In this document: piece after piece, positions 1 to 5,993 of the stretch
Numbering within the stretch: the first letter of the stretch is position 1
Layout of the letters: each line of letters opens with the position of its first letter
Source of the DNA: Bacteroidota bacterium
GTDB lineage: Bacteria; Bacteroidota; Bacteroidia; Bacteroidales; Lentimicrobiaceae
Assembly (NCBI GenBank): GCA_023417935.1
Contig: JAEZDY010000039.1
Location: 1-7,430, forward strand
Reading direction: 5' to 3'
DNA length: 7,430 nt
Notes under the pieces: generated by a model
Told to the model about the DNA's origin: nothing
Seen by the model: only the letters and a program-made list of their open reading frames with translations
Databases searched by the model: none
Position numbers and translations under genes: made by a program

Positions 1-103
1 CGCTCTTCGAGATCAGCGCAGCAATTGCCGCCAAGGTCAGCGGCCTGGGCAGACAGGCTGCCCGCGAGAATGCCAGCCGAGGCAACGATCGCCAAACGGC
101 TAG
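1..103. repeat. Terminal direct repeat, left copy
   Basis: These 103 bases are identical to 7328-7430, and the match runs to the first and last base of the window. The simplest reading is the overlap left when a circular molecule is assembled as a linear contig, giving a circle of 7,327 bp. The repeat lies inside porin coding sequence (signal peptide and start of the mature protein). Joining the ends gives one uninterrupted porin frame. Alternatives are a true terminal redundancy of a linear molecule, or attL/attR copies of an integrated element. An exact match to both contig ends makes those less likely. Confidence 0.9.
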
Positions 104-128
104 CTGACTTGAACAGTCCCCCGATCAC
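1..128 (-). CDS. Porin 5' end (continues at the right end of the window)
   Basis: This is the start of the porin gene read leftward. Bases 1-103 duplicate 7328-7430, so only 104-128 is unique here, and it supplies the missing N-terminus of the right-end copy. The frame is open back to a TAG just inside the end of the integrase gene. The best start is GTG at 126-128, giving an N-terminus that reads VIGGLFKSASRLAIVASAG and then ILAGSLSAQA before ADLGG. This is a good Sec signal peptide: K7 and R11, a hydrophobic core, and an AQA cleavage site after residue 29. No Shine-Dalgarno sequence precedes the GTG (cgacccact), so the start is uncertain. TTG at position 95 (equal to 7422) would leave a signal peptide with no basic n-region. 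See the entry at 6199-7430 for the protein body. Confidence 0.8.
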   Translation of the reverse strand, partial: MIGGLFKSASRLAIVASAGILAGSLSAQAADLGGNCCADLEE

Positions 129-176
129 AGTGGGTCGATGACCAAAAGAGTGTGATTCAGTGGCTTTTGTTGACCT

Positions 177-1517
177 CTAGGCATCGGCGGTTACAGCGCC
201 GGTTACACTCCTAGTCTGCTGCACCCTCTCTGGGTCTGCAGATTTCACAGTTCTCACCCCACGTATCTGCGCGGTGTACGCTCGTTCTAACGCCCGAACG
301 GCGGCCTCGCCACCCCGGACCGCCTGCGTGTAGTGAGCAAGGGTCACTGTTGCATTCGCATGACCGGCCAGCTTGGCCACAAGGCCGATCTCGACCCCTT
401 GGGCCTGGAGGGTGCTGATAAAGGCGTGGCGCGCACTGTGCGGCGTCACGTACGGCAAACCGAGTGCGGCGAGCGCTGGTCGCCAGTAGCTCATGAGGAA
501 GTTGACGTAGGTCAGGCGTCGGCCTGCATTTCGGTTTCGATGTCGAAGCGAACCCAATGTAGGGAACACGCGATGCGGCCCGTCACTGGGCCTGGGGCAG
601 TCCGGCTGCCATCTGAGCAGCAGGTCCTTCAGCAACGGAGTCATCGGAATAACTCGGTTGCCGGCTGCGGTTTTGGTGAACTCCGTTATGGAGCCATCCA
701 ACTCCTGCATCCGTTGGATTCGGATCAGATCAGCGTCGAAGTCAACATCCGGCCAGAGGAGCGCTAGTTGCTCGCTCGGACGAACGCCAGCAAGGAAGGG
801 AAAGACGTAGTAGAGCCCTCTCGCTGGATCTTCCTGCGCTGCCTCGAGCAGACGGCCAATTTGGGCAGCAGTAAGGATCTGCCTTTTGGGCTTGGTCCGC
901 CCCCGCCCCAGTCGTGTCGGCATGGGCGGCACGCGCAGAAGGAAATCCTCAGCAGTCAGAGCCAGCGCCGCTCGCAGAAACTTCTTAGCGACGTTTGCGG
1001 TATAGCGACTGACTTGGCAGGTCAAGGTCCCATGCCAGCGCCGAATATCTGCGGTTGTCAGGTCTGCAATCCGGATCGGGCCAAGCATATCCAGCAACTC
1101 TGCTTCTGGCGACTTCTCCCCTCGAAGTGTGAAGGCTTGGCGCTGGAGGGCAGTGCCAATGAGGAGTGGTCCGGTGATATAGATAGCAATGTGGCGATAA
1201 CCCTTCCACGTCACACCCTTGACCTCTCCTCGCCGGCTTTCGAGCCAATGTCCTACAGCCTGCGCGACAGTCAGCTCGCTATTTTCCTCCGCATAAGTGC
1301 CTGTCACGATGCTCGATAGGAGCGTGTCACGCTTGGCGATGGCGTCCTTGTATCGCGCAAAGAAGAACTGTCTGCGCCTGCCTGTACGGGGTTCACGGAA
1401 ATTGACCACAAAACGGGTTTGGATGACCACAGCGCCCGACTTCAGACGCCGTCGCCGGTTTCGCTTCGTGATTGAAGCCGTCAGGGTCACGGCCGCCGCT
1501 CCTTGGTGAGAATCCAT
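177..1517 (-). CDS. int: Tyrosine recombinase / phage-type integrase
   Basis: A site-specific DNA recombinase of 446 residues, a usual length for phage and island integrases. The catalytic set is complete: R246 in GVRPSEQ, K282 in FTKTAAGNRVIP, H360 and R363 in HSARHAF, H386 in LAGH and the nucleophile Y396 in LAHYTQ. Before it lie a basic N-terminus (residues 18-26 and 43-49, rich in R/K), consistent with arm-site DNA binding, and a SAM-like core-binding region at about 82-185. The family integrates circular DNA at an att site and usually needs a small excision factor, which I do not identify here. ATG at 1517 has only a weak ribosome site. GTG at 1490, nine codons in, is preceded by AAGGAG at 8-nt spacing and may be the true start. 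The gene ends 48 bp upstream of the porin start and is divergent from the RHH gene at 1589, so that shared region probably controls it. The enzyme appears intact. Confidence 0.93.
   Translation of the reverse strand: MDSHQGAAAVTLTASITKRNRRRRLKSGAVVIQTRFVVNFREPRTGRRRQFFFARYKDAIAKRDTLLSSIVTGTYAEENSELTVAQAVGHWLESRRGEVKGVTWKGYRHIAIYITGPLLIGTALQRQAFTLRGEKSPEAELLDMLGPIRIADLTTADIRRWHGTLTCQVSRYTANVAKKFLRAALALTAEDFLLRVPPMPTRLGRGRTKPKRQILTAAQIGRLLEAAQEDPARGLYYVFPFLAGVRPSEQLALLWPDVDFDADLIRIQRMQELDGSITEFTKTAAGNRVIPMTPLLKDLLLRWQPDCPRPSDGPHRVFPTLGSLRHRNRNAGRRLTYVNFLMSYWRPALAALGLPYVTPHSARHAFISTLQAQGVEIGLVAKLAGHANATVTLAHYTQAVRGGEAAVRALERAYTAQIRGVRTVKSADPERVQQTRSVTGAVTADA
188..207 (+). repeat. CGGTTACA direct repeat pair
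   Basis: CGGTTACA occurs at 188-195 and 200-207, 12 bp apart, at the 3' end of the integrase gene. The same word recurs at 6071-6077 (CGGTTAC) and 6081-6088 (CGGTTACA), 10 bp apart, on the far side of the porin gene. Short direct repeats near an integrase can be arm-type binding sites. Here, however, they also encode a repeated Val-Thr near the integrase C-terminus, and one more CGGTTAC lies in the porin gene (6901-6907, minus strand). A binding role is therefore only a possibility. Confidence 0.35.
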
Positions 1518-1542
1518 TTATATTCCAATGGATTCCAAATTG
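1510..1542. promoter_or_regulatory. Repeat-rich control region between int and RHH gene
   Basis: Three patterns overlap at the divergent starts. An inverted repeat GAATCCA (1510-1516) / TGGATTC (1529-1535) includes the integrase ATG. ATTCCAA occurs twice exactly 10 bp apart (1522-1528 and 1532-1538), one helical turn, the kind of spacing RHH dimers use. The 10-mer TTCCAAATTG (1533-1542) recurs exactly, in the same orientation relative to the gene, upstream of the second RHH gene (minus strand 5642-5633). TATAAA on the minus strand (1522-1517) could be a -10 box for int, but no good -35 goes with it. I infer an operator bound by one or both RHH proteins. Confidence 0.5.
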
Positions 1543-1588
1543 CTAGAGGATCGACGTTTGGTATTGCGCCTCCATCGAGTCGGCTAAT

Positions 1589-1789
1589 ATGGCCTGCATG
1601 GCCAAAGACACACGCCCAGCGCCGTTTCCGATCCGACTTACACCCGATCTCCGCAGACGGTTGGAGGCACTAGCCAATGCGGACCGACGCTCGTTGACGA
1701 ACTACATTCTGCTGGTACTGGAACGTCACGCCGAAGCAGCGGAACACATCCCAGCAAGCGAACAGGGACGGAAGCGACCGAAGGATTAG
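1589..1789 (+). CDS. Arc-like ribbon-helix-helix DNA-binding protein (RHH1)
   Basis: A 66-residue protein. Residues 12-52 (PFPIRLTPDLRRRLEALAN, then a segment ending in LTNYILLVLERHAEA) fit the Arc/CopG ribbon-helix-helix pattern: a short basic beta strand (PIRL) that enters the major groove as a dimer, then two helices. The tail (EQGRKRPKD) is charged and probably disordered. Two ATG starts are possible, at 1589 and 1598, and neither has a convincing ribosome site. TAATAT at 1585-1590 resembles a -10 box, but I see no matching -35. It is the only recognised gene on the plus strand and is divergent from int, so a repressor of int or of itself is the natural role. No toxin gene is adjacent, which argues against an antitoxin. 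Confidence 0.75.
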   Translation: MACMAKDTRPAPFPIRLTPDLRRRLEALANADRRSLTNYILLVLERHAEAAEHIPASEQGRKRPKD

Positions 1790-1856
1790 CAGCTTGGCCG
1801 ATCGAGTGCCAGATGCGACGGTCTCCTAGTCAGACGGACGGCCGAGGAATAGGCGT

Positions 1857-2588
1857 CTAGGCGCTCAGCGGATCTCTAGCCGCCTCTCGCTTTCGCTCCT
1901 CCCGAAGCCGCTTCATCCGCTCGCGCTGCTTGGCCTTCTTCGCGATTACCCTGGCTTCGGCGGCTGCCAATTTCTGCTCCACGACGGGCTTCACAAGCTG
2001 CTGGAGGGCCCTGTCATCGTCGATTGGCGCTTCCTGCACCGTCTCGGATGTCAGGGTGTAGACGTTATCGATGCCCTTAGCAGAAGCGGTCGGATCGGCC
2101 CCGAGATCGAGGCTGGTATTGATCTGGATCGGCACCGTCACCGTCACTGCCGCTTTATCCGAGAAGACGCCGGGGTTCCGTTTCGTGGCGGCCCAGCGCA
2201 GCTGCTGGATCAGCTGCTCACGCGCCTTGAGGGCCCCAGGGGAGCCCGGGTTCTCGGCACCAGCGCGCGCCAGGGAGAGGGCTTCCTCCTCCAGCATGTA
2301 CGCACTGATCCTGCGGCCGGTGTCGTACATTCGCGCGATCGCGGGATCGAGCTGGCACCATTTGACGAATTGAGCCTGCGACGGAAACCCTGGCCGATTG
2401 CAGATATCGGGCAGGGCGTGACCGAGAGCAATTAGCTCACAAATCTTGAGGGCACGACCTTGGGTGGGTGTTCGCTGAGGGGCAGTCACAGGGTCAACAC
2501 TCCGAGTGCACATGGGGTCTACCGAAGATCGCACAATATAGCACAAGGGGTCGGGCAGCGCGAGTTCATCCGCGCACGCAAGCGGCAC
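1857..2588 (-). CDS. Terminase small subunit-like DNA-binding protein
   Basis: From the GTG at 2588 this is 243 residues. ATG at 2513 (residue 26) gives 218 and may be the real start, since residues 1-25 look unlike the rest; neither has a clear ribosome site. Residues 45-82 (LKICELIALGHALPDIC, a Pro/Gly turn, then FVKWCQLDP) form a helix-turn-helix of the kind that opens phage small terminases of the pattern 'ICE.IA.G.SL..IC...G.P....F..W...'. A helical segment follows (YMLEEEALSLARAG), then the typical 'RWAATKRNPGVFSDK' stretch at about 131-145 and a beta-rich segment (TVTVPIQINTSLDLG). The tail, about 200-240, is a highly charged helix (RERMKRLREERKREAARD). In phages this protein recognises pac/cos DNA and recruits the large ATPase subunit. 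No large terminase, portal or capsid gene is in this element. It could instead be an unrelated HTH regulator. Confidence 0.6.
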   Translation of the reverse strand: MPLACADELALPDPLCYIVRSSVDPMCTRSVDPVTAPQRTPTQGRALKICELIALGHALPDICNRPGFPSQAQFVKWCQLDPAIARMYDTGRRISAYMLEEEALSLARAGAENPGSPGALKAREQLIQQLRWAATKRNPGVFSDKAAVTVTVPIQINTSLDLGADPTASAKGIDNVYTLTSETVQEAPIDDDRALQQLVKPVVEQKLAAAEARVIAKKAKQRERMKRLREERKREAARDPLSA

Positions 2589-2813
2589 GGCGGATGGGCT
2601 ATCACATTGATTTTAAAATGGATTTATGGAGCTTCTGAGCACCGAATAGTGGGGCGGACAGGTCACTTCCCGTTCAGCCCCTGGCCCCAAACCCGCTTCC
2701 TCTCTGCAACTCGCAGCTAAAGCCGCAACGGACAAACCCCAGCAGGTCCGCTTGATCCGTGCGGTGGACTTGTCCCATTGATGGCAGCCTGAAGAGGGAT
2801 GCCGGCTCATGGC
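2589..2813. other. Intergenic region with AT-rich palindrome
   Basis: No convincing gene lies between the lipoprotein stop and the terminase-like start. Features are a perfect 10-bp palindrome ATTTTAAAAT (2610-2619) inside an AT-rich patch (2603-2629) that stands out from the GC-rich surroundings, and a weak dyad GGACAA (2730-2735) / TTGTCC (2770-2775). Because the patch lies 15-40 bp upstream of the 2588 start, it may be the promoter of the terminase-like gene on the minus strand. A DNA-unwinding element or a packaging site are other possibilities; nothing here decides between them. Confidence 0.4.
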
Positions 2814-3158
2814 TCAGCAACGGACGAAGACGCCCCCGTTATCACCACGGGAGATCGCATCTTTACACAACAGGGTGAGATCGCGCTTCCCGCTGTCGTC
2901 GACTGCCACCGCCCGCTGCCGAGAAGCGGCTGCCGCGGCATGCGTCGCTCGGATCTGCTCAAGCTGGAGGCGGCAATTGCCGTATTCTTCCGTCCCAGGC
3001 TTGAACCCTAGCTCAGCGCATTTAGCATGATCGGCGGCGGCATTGCGAGCCTCGCGTTCAGCCCGGGTAGGGAGGCCATAAAACCCATTGATCTGGTTAG
3101 ATGAGCACCCAACGAGTGCGAGCATTGAGAGACACACTGCGTATTGCAACTGCCCCAT
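2814..3158 (-). CDS. Small putative lipoprotein
   Basis: 114 residues from ATG at 3158, chosen because GGAGGG lies just upstream (ggagggcgtcATG) and because it puts a lipoprotein signal at the N-terminus. The first 17 residues are hydrophobic and end in the lipobox LVGC, with lipidated cysteine C18; residues after it are SSNQ, so outer-membrane sorting is likely (no Asp at +2). The n-region (MGQLQYAV) lacks the usual Lys/Arg. The mature part has a charged helix (TRAEREARNAAADHAKC), then CAELGFKPGTEEYGNC, a 'C..LGF.PGT..Y..C' pattern I recognise from small uncharacterised proteobacterial lipoproteins, and ends in Cys. Function is unknown. It is not closely coupled to its neighbours (213 bp after the helicase). 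In a mobile element an exclusion or envelope role is conceivable but unproven. Confidence 0.75.
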   Translation of the reverse strand: MGQLQYAVCLSMLALVGCSSNQINGFYGLPTRAEREARNAAADHAKCAELGFKPGTEEYGNCRLQLEQIRATHAAAAASRQRAVAVDDSGKRDLTLLCKDAISRGDNGGVFVRC

Positions 3159-3288
3159 GACGCCCTCCGGCTCCGGCGAATCGATCTGCTTACAGACGTT
3201 ATCATGTAGCAGGCCTGCGGATCTGGGACACCCACAGCGTGTCGGATGCCCCAAAAGGCTCCCATTGATTTCAAAGGGAAATCCAGAC

Positions 3289-3342
3289 CGGTCTCGTTCA
3301 GATCGTAAGAAAAGGGTCCTTCTTATGATCCGCACGAGACCG
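3289..3342. repeat. Two-part inverted repeat / stem-loop
   Basis: The outer arms CGGTCTCG (3289-3296) and CGAGACCG (3335-3342) pair perfectly. After a symmetrical 4-nt internal loop on each side, the inner arms GATCGTAAGAA (3301-3311) and TTCTTATGATC (3320-3330) pair over 11 bp with one G-T wobble around an 8-nt loop. No T-run follows on either strand, so this is not a standard intrinsic terminator. The outer left arm also lies in a 10-bp palindrome AGACCGGTCT (3285-3294). It sits between the helicase stop (3372) and the lipoprotein start. It could end or process the helicase mRNA, or act as a DNA site (origin, nick or packaging). Confidence 0.7.
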
Positions 3343-3361
3343 CCGCCCCCTTCTTATGATC
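3318..3361 (+). repeat. 13-bp direct repeat CCTTCTTATGATC
   Basis: CCTTCTTATGATC occurs at 3318-3330 and again at 3349-3361, a 31-bp period (about three helical turns). The first copy forms the right inner arm of the stem-loop at 3289-3342, so the left arm could pair with either copy. This allows two alternative structures, or three related protein-binding half-sites, ahead of the helicase stop codon. Confidence 0.7.
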
Positions 3362-3371
3362 TTGAAATGGG

Positions 3372-5402
3372 TCAGCCGCGCCGTTCCTGGGCCCGTGTGA
3401 GCCTGTAGACGGCCACGGATGCCCACGACCCGCCCCGGTCCATCTTGGCCTTCCTAGGCCCTTCCAGGGCCATCCCACGGTCAGCAAGCCACTCCCGGAC
3501 CTCGGAGTGCTTCAGATGCGCCCCGGCTGCATGTGCCTTACAGAAGGCCGCCAGATCGTAGACGGTGAAGTCCCAGGGCTCTCCGTCGCGCTCCTGCATG
3601 GTTTTCAGCAGATGCTCGGCTATCGCCTCCCGGGCCTTGCTCTTGAGCTTGAAGGACCGCAGCTTGGCCCCTGTAGGCCGCCAGCCCTTGATTTTGGCCC
3701 CGGGGAAGCATTGGGACAGCAGATTGCGCGGGAACGTCATCTGGCTGCTCTTATCGGTGCAGTAGATCGCCCACAACGTACAGCCGGGAGGGCAGTCGCC
3801 CCCTTCCATCTTGCGCAGCATCCCACGTCCTGCGGCCTGGAAAATCTGATGAGCCGCTTCCCCGAGCCGGGCAGCCTCAATCTGCTTATCGGTCAAATCC
3901 TGATCAGCAGGCATCCGCCCCGCGCCCCGCAAAAGGGCCTCAATGACGCTGACCGATGGTTGCAGGACCCCGACAAGGCAGACGTGCTTGATATCGGCAA
4001 ACTCGTTCGTCGCCATATGCCTGCCCCATGTGGTGAATGCCAGCCGCTTCCTCGGGATGCCAAGGGACTGCGCCACGGCGGCAATGTACTTGCGCATGTC
4101 CTGGAAGGGCTTCTGCGGCTTCCTCACGACGAATAGGACGGGCTCATCATCGGGGACTTGAGTCAGGACATTCGCCGCACCTAGGGCCATCTCCTTCAAC
4201 TTCTCAACGTTGCGGTGCGCCGCCATTCCGGCCGGATGGTCCCAATGGTGGATGGTCAGGCCCTCATAGGTCTTGCCTCCCGAGGGAAGCGGGACAAGGC
4301 CCCCGCGATGCTCCTCCCAGGCCCGATACATCGCGCGCAATCCCCCCGAGGCATCGCAAACCAAAAGCGGCGCGAAGTTCTTCGGCAGCAACTCATCGTA
4401 GTGGAGGGCACGCTTGCCGTCGTAGTCGTCCCGGACTCTGACCTCCCGACCCGGGATAGCAAGCATCCGCGCCGTCGGTGTGTCTGCCGGAAGGCGTTCA
4501 TCGTCATCGTCAAAAGCAGCAAGCATGAAATCGGGAACCTCGATGGCTCCCCGGGTGCGTATGACCTCTTGAAACCATGCTTCAACCCTATCGGCTGCAT
4601 CCGTATGCCCGCGCGCTCTCAGATCACGGATGAAAGCCTCAATGCTGTCCTCGGTAGCAACCGCAGCCTCCGCAGGCAGAATGGCCTCATCCCAAATGCG
4701 AACCGCGCGCGGTTTCTCCTGATAGTGCCAGATGCGCTCATAATCGTGCAGCCATCCCATACGGACCATGTTCAACAACATTGCCTGCGTCGAGACGATA
4801 ACGCGCGCCTCTCTGTGCTCACTCTCCCACTTCAATTGTCCCTCGCGCTTGCCTTTGCTGATAATCCGGTAGTAGCCCCGTCCCAGTGCCCGAATTTCGT
4901 TGTTCTTCTCCTCCCGCATACCGATCTCAATGGCGATATCCTCCTGCGATATCCCCCGGGCCAGCAGCTTCTCCGCTAGGTCTTTGACGTGATCCACTTG
5001 CGCAAGGAACACGATGCAGCCGACCCCTTCATAGCGAGGGTCCGCGACAAGCTGGACAAGGGCCTCGCAGATGGTCTCCGTCTTGCCCGCTCCGACGGGC
5101 GCGCTGCTGAGATACGTCGCATCGGTCGCCTTACCGTCTGCCATCGCCTCAATCGTCGCTGCAATGGCACGGAGGGCCCTCCAGTTCTCCGGGCTGGGAT
5201 GGTGTCCCCAGCCGGCGAAGCGCTCCCTCAGGGCGGCTATTGTGCGGTCTGTGAGGCCGGGCCGGAGGGTCCCACGCGTTTCAAGATCATAGGTATCTCT
5301 ATTAGGATGTTGATGCGTGTCGGCTGCGCCGCCGGTGTCGCCCAGAAGAGGCAACTTTGGACGCGCTGTATGGCTGGGGATCATCGGTTGCTGATCGGAC
5401 AT
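3372..5402 (-). CDS. SF2-type helicase / P-loop ATPase, probable replication protein
   Basis: 676 residues from ATG at 5402, which has GGAGGG 7 nt upstream; the frame extends 23 codons further but without such a site. Motifs run in helicase order: Walker A PVGAGKTE (103-109, K107), Ia-like VFLAQVDHV (131-139), IVSTQAML (202-209), Walker B VRIWDEA (234-240, D238 and E239), LVCDASGG (347-354, motif III-like), second-lobe strand PVLFVVRKP (421-429), and motif VI QAAGRGMLRK (522-531, R526 and R530). The last 100 residues look helical (REAIAEHLL; DLAAFCKAHAAG; VREWLADRGM) and may be a winged helix. ATP-driven DNA unwinding is well supported by motifs; a replication role is inferred because nothing else here resembles an initiator. 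It overlaps the RHH gene by 22 bp and is probably translationally coupled to it. Defence or packaging roles are less favoured alternatives. Confidence 0.8.
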   Translation of the reverse strand: MSDQQPMIPSHTARPKLPLLGDTGGAADTHQHPNRDTYDLETRGTLRPGLTDRTIAALRERFAGWGHHPSPENWRALRAIAATIEAMADGKATDATYLSSAPVGAGKTETICEALVQLVADPRYEGVGCIVFLAQVDHVKDLAEKLLARGISQEDIAIEIGMREEKNNEIRALGRGYYRIISKGKREGQLKWESEHREARVIVSTQAMLLNMVRMGWLHDYERIWHYQEKPRAVRIWDEAILPAEAAVATEDSIEAFIRDLRARGHTDAADRVEAWFQEVIRTRGAIEVPDFMLAAFDDDDERLPADTPTARMLAIPGREVRVRDDYDGKRALHYDELLPKNFAPLLVCDASGGLRAMYRAWEEHRGGLVPLPSGGKTYEGLTIHHWDHPAGMAAHRNVEKLKEMALGAANVLTQVPDDEPVLFVVRKPQKPFQDMRKYIAAVAQSLGIPRKRLAFTTWGRHMATNEFADIKHVCLVGVLQPSVSVIEALLRGAGRMPADQDLTDKQIEAARLGEAAHQIFQAAGRGMLRKMEGGDCPPGCTLWAIYCTDKSSQMTFPRNLLSQCFPGAKIKGWRPTGAKLRSFKLKSKAREAIAEHLLKTMQERDGEPWDFTVYDLAAFCKAHAAGAHLKHSEVREWLADRGMALEGPRKAKMDRGGSWASVAVYRLTRAQERRG

Positions 5403-5623
5403 TCCCTGGCCCTCCCACGTATCGCGGGTGTGCCGCGGCGGTTCGGCCCCGTGCCCTGTGAGGCACACCACGCAGCTTCACCCCCTGCTTCGACATGCTG
5501 GTGGAGGAGCCGGTGGACATAACCGGCCAAGCTGCGCTGCTCGGCCTCGGCTAGCCGCGAGAGGGCAACCTTGAGGGCGGCGGGAATTCTGAGCGAAAGC
5601 ATCGTATCGCGAGGGGAACTCAT
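5381..5623 (-). CDS. Ribbon-helix-helix DNA-binding protein (RHH2)
   Basis: 80 residues from ATG at 5623, chosen for the GGAG 6 nt upstream; a TTG at 5710 would add 29 residues unlike the family. Residues 7-42 (TMLSLRIPAALKVALSRLAE, then EQRSLAGYVHRLLHQHVEA) match the Arc/CopG pattern: beta strand LSLRIP, helix A, turn, helix B. The C-terminal tail (RRGTPAIRGRARECPISNR) is basic and Pro/Gly-containing; it overlaps the helicase start by 22 bp. Gene order (small RHH then replication protein) resembles plasmid cop-rep operons, so it may repress its own operon and set copy number. Its Shine-Dalgarno overlaps a TCCAATTTGGA dyad, which supports autoregulation. It resembles RHH1 only at fold level, by eye. 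Confidence 0.75.
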   Translation of the reverse strand: MSSPRDTMLSLRIPAALKVALSRLAEAEQRSLAGYVHRLLHQHVEAGGEAAWCASQGTGPNRRGTPAIRGRARECPISNR

Positions 5624-5630
5624 CTCGCAC

Positions 5631-5642
5631 TCCAATTTGGAA
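5631..5642 (-). promoter_or_regulatory. Candidate RHH operator over the RHH2 ribosome site
   Basis: TCCAATTTGGA (5631-5641) is a dyad of two 5-bp arms around one base and covers the GGAG ribosome site of the RHH2 gene. Read on the minus strand it contains TTCCAAATTG (5642-5633), identical to 1533-1542 upstream of RHH1. Bound protein here would block transcription of the RHH2-helicase operon. Confidence 0.5.
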
Positions 5643-5655
5643 GCTGGGGTTAAGT

Positions 5656-5769
5656 CATCACGTGATGGGCAAAAAGTGCTGCTCGCATGGTGTTGTGGGA
5701 TGACTGACAATGTGGTGCGTTTGCTGACAATTTCAATAGATCTCTACACGCATTATCTGTTTACAGATA
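5656..5769. promoter_or_regulatory. Leader of the RHH2-helicase operon: three dyad/repeat elements
   Basis: Upstream of RHH2 there are a perfect 12-bp palindrome CATCACGTGATG (5656-5667), a direct repeat CTGACAAT at 5704-5711 and 5724-5731 (exactly 20 bp, two helical turns), and an inverted repeat TATCTGT (5754-5760) / ACAGATA (5763-5769) with a 2-bp spacer. On the minus strand the direct repeats read ATTGTCAG and include TTGTCA, close to a -35 box. GATAAT (5757-5752) resembles a -10 box, but I find no well-spaced pair. The region is AT-rich compared with its neighbours. It plausibly holds the promoter and operators, or iteron-like origin repeats. Confidence 0.5.
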
Positions 5770-5993
5770 GATAGCTGGCTGAGCGCTTGGGTCAGCGTTC
5801 ACCAGGGATGGAGCCTCTGCTATTGAGGACGCTTGGTGATCTGTCGGCTATCACGCTCTGGGACAGGATGCGGCCCGGGTGGCGGGGCCATTTCCCCCAA
5901 GGGGGCGGAGTCCCAAAGGTAGCGGTGGGTGGGGCCCCAGGCAGTTTTCATGTGCTGCAGGGTTAACGCTGTATCTGCAAGCTTGAGGCCGTA

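Noticed and set aside
1..103. Terminal repeat as an IS or LTR end
   Set aside because: The repeat is porin coding sequence, is direct rather than inverted, and runs exactly to both contig ends; circular overlap explains it.
333..1319. Open frames on the plus strand opposite the integrase
   Set aside because: They mirror a gene with a complete catalytic motif set, have no family pattern and no ribosome sites.
1589..1789. RHH1 as an antitoxin
   Set aside because: No toxin-like gene is adjacent; the next gene is convergent and terminase-like.
1790..1856. Intrinsic terminator between the convergent RHH1 and terminase-like genes
   Set aside because: Only weak complementarity and no T-run on either strand.
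2613..2810. 65-residue minus-strand frame between the lipoprotein and terminase-like genes
   Set aside because: No ribosome site or family pattern, and composition looks random.
2774..3269. CCCATTGAT three times (2774-2782 region, 3084-3092, 3261-3269)
   Set aside because: Short word, irregular spacing, one copy inside coding sequence; likely chance.
3507..5522. Long plus-strand open frames opposite the helicase and RHH2
   Set aside because: Antisense shadows of a GC-rich gene; the minus frame carries all helicase motifs and the plus frames show none.
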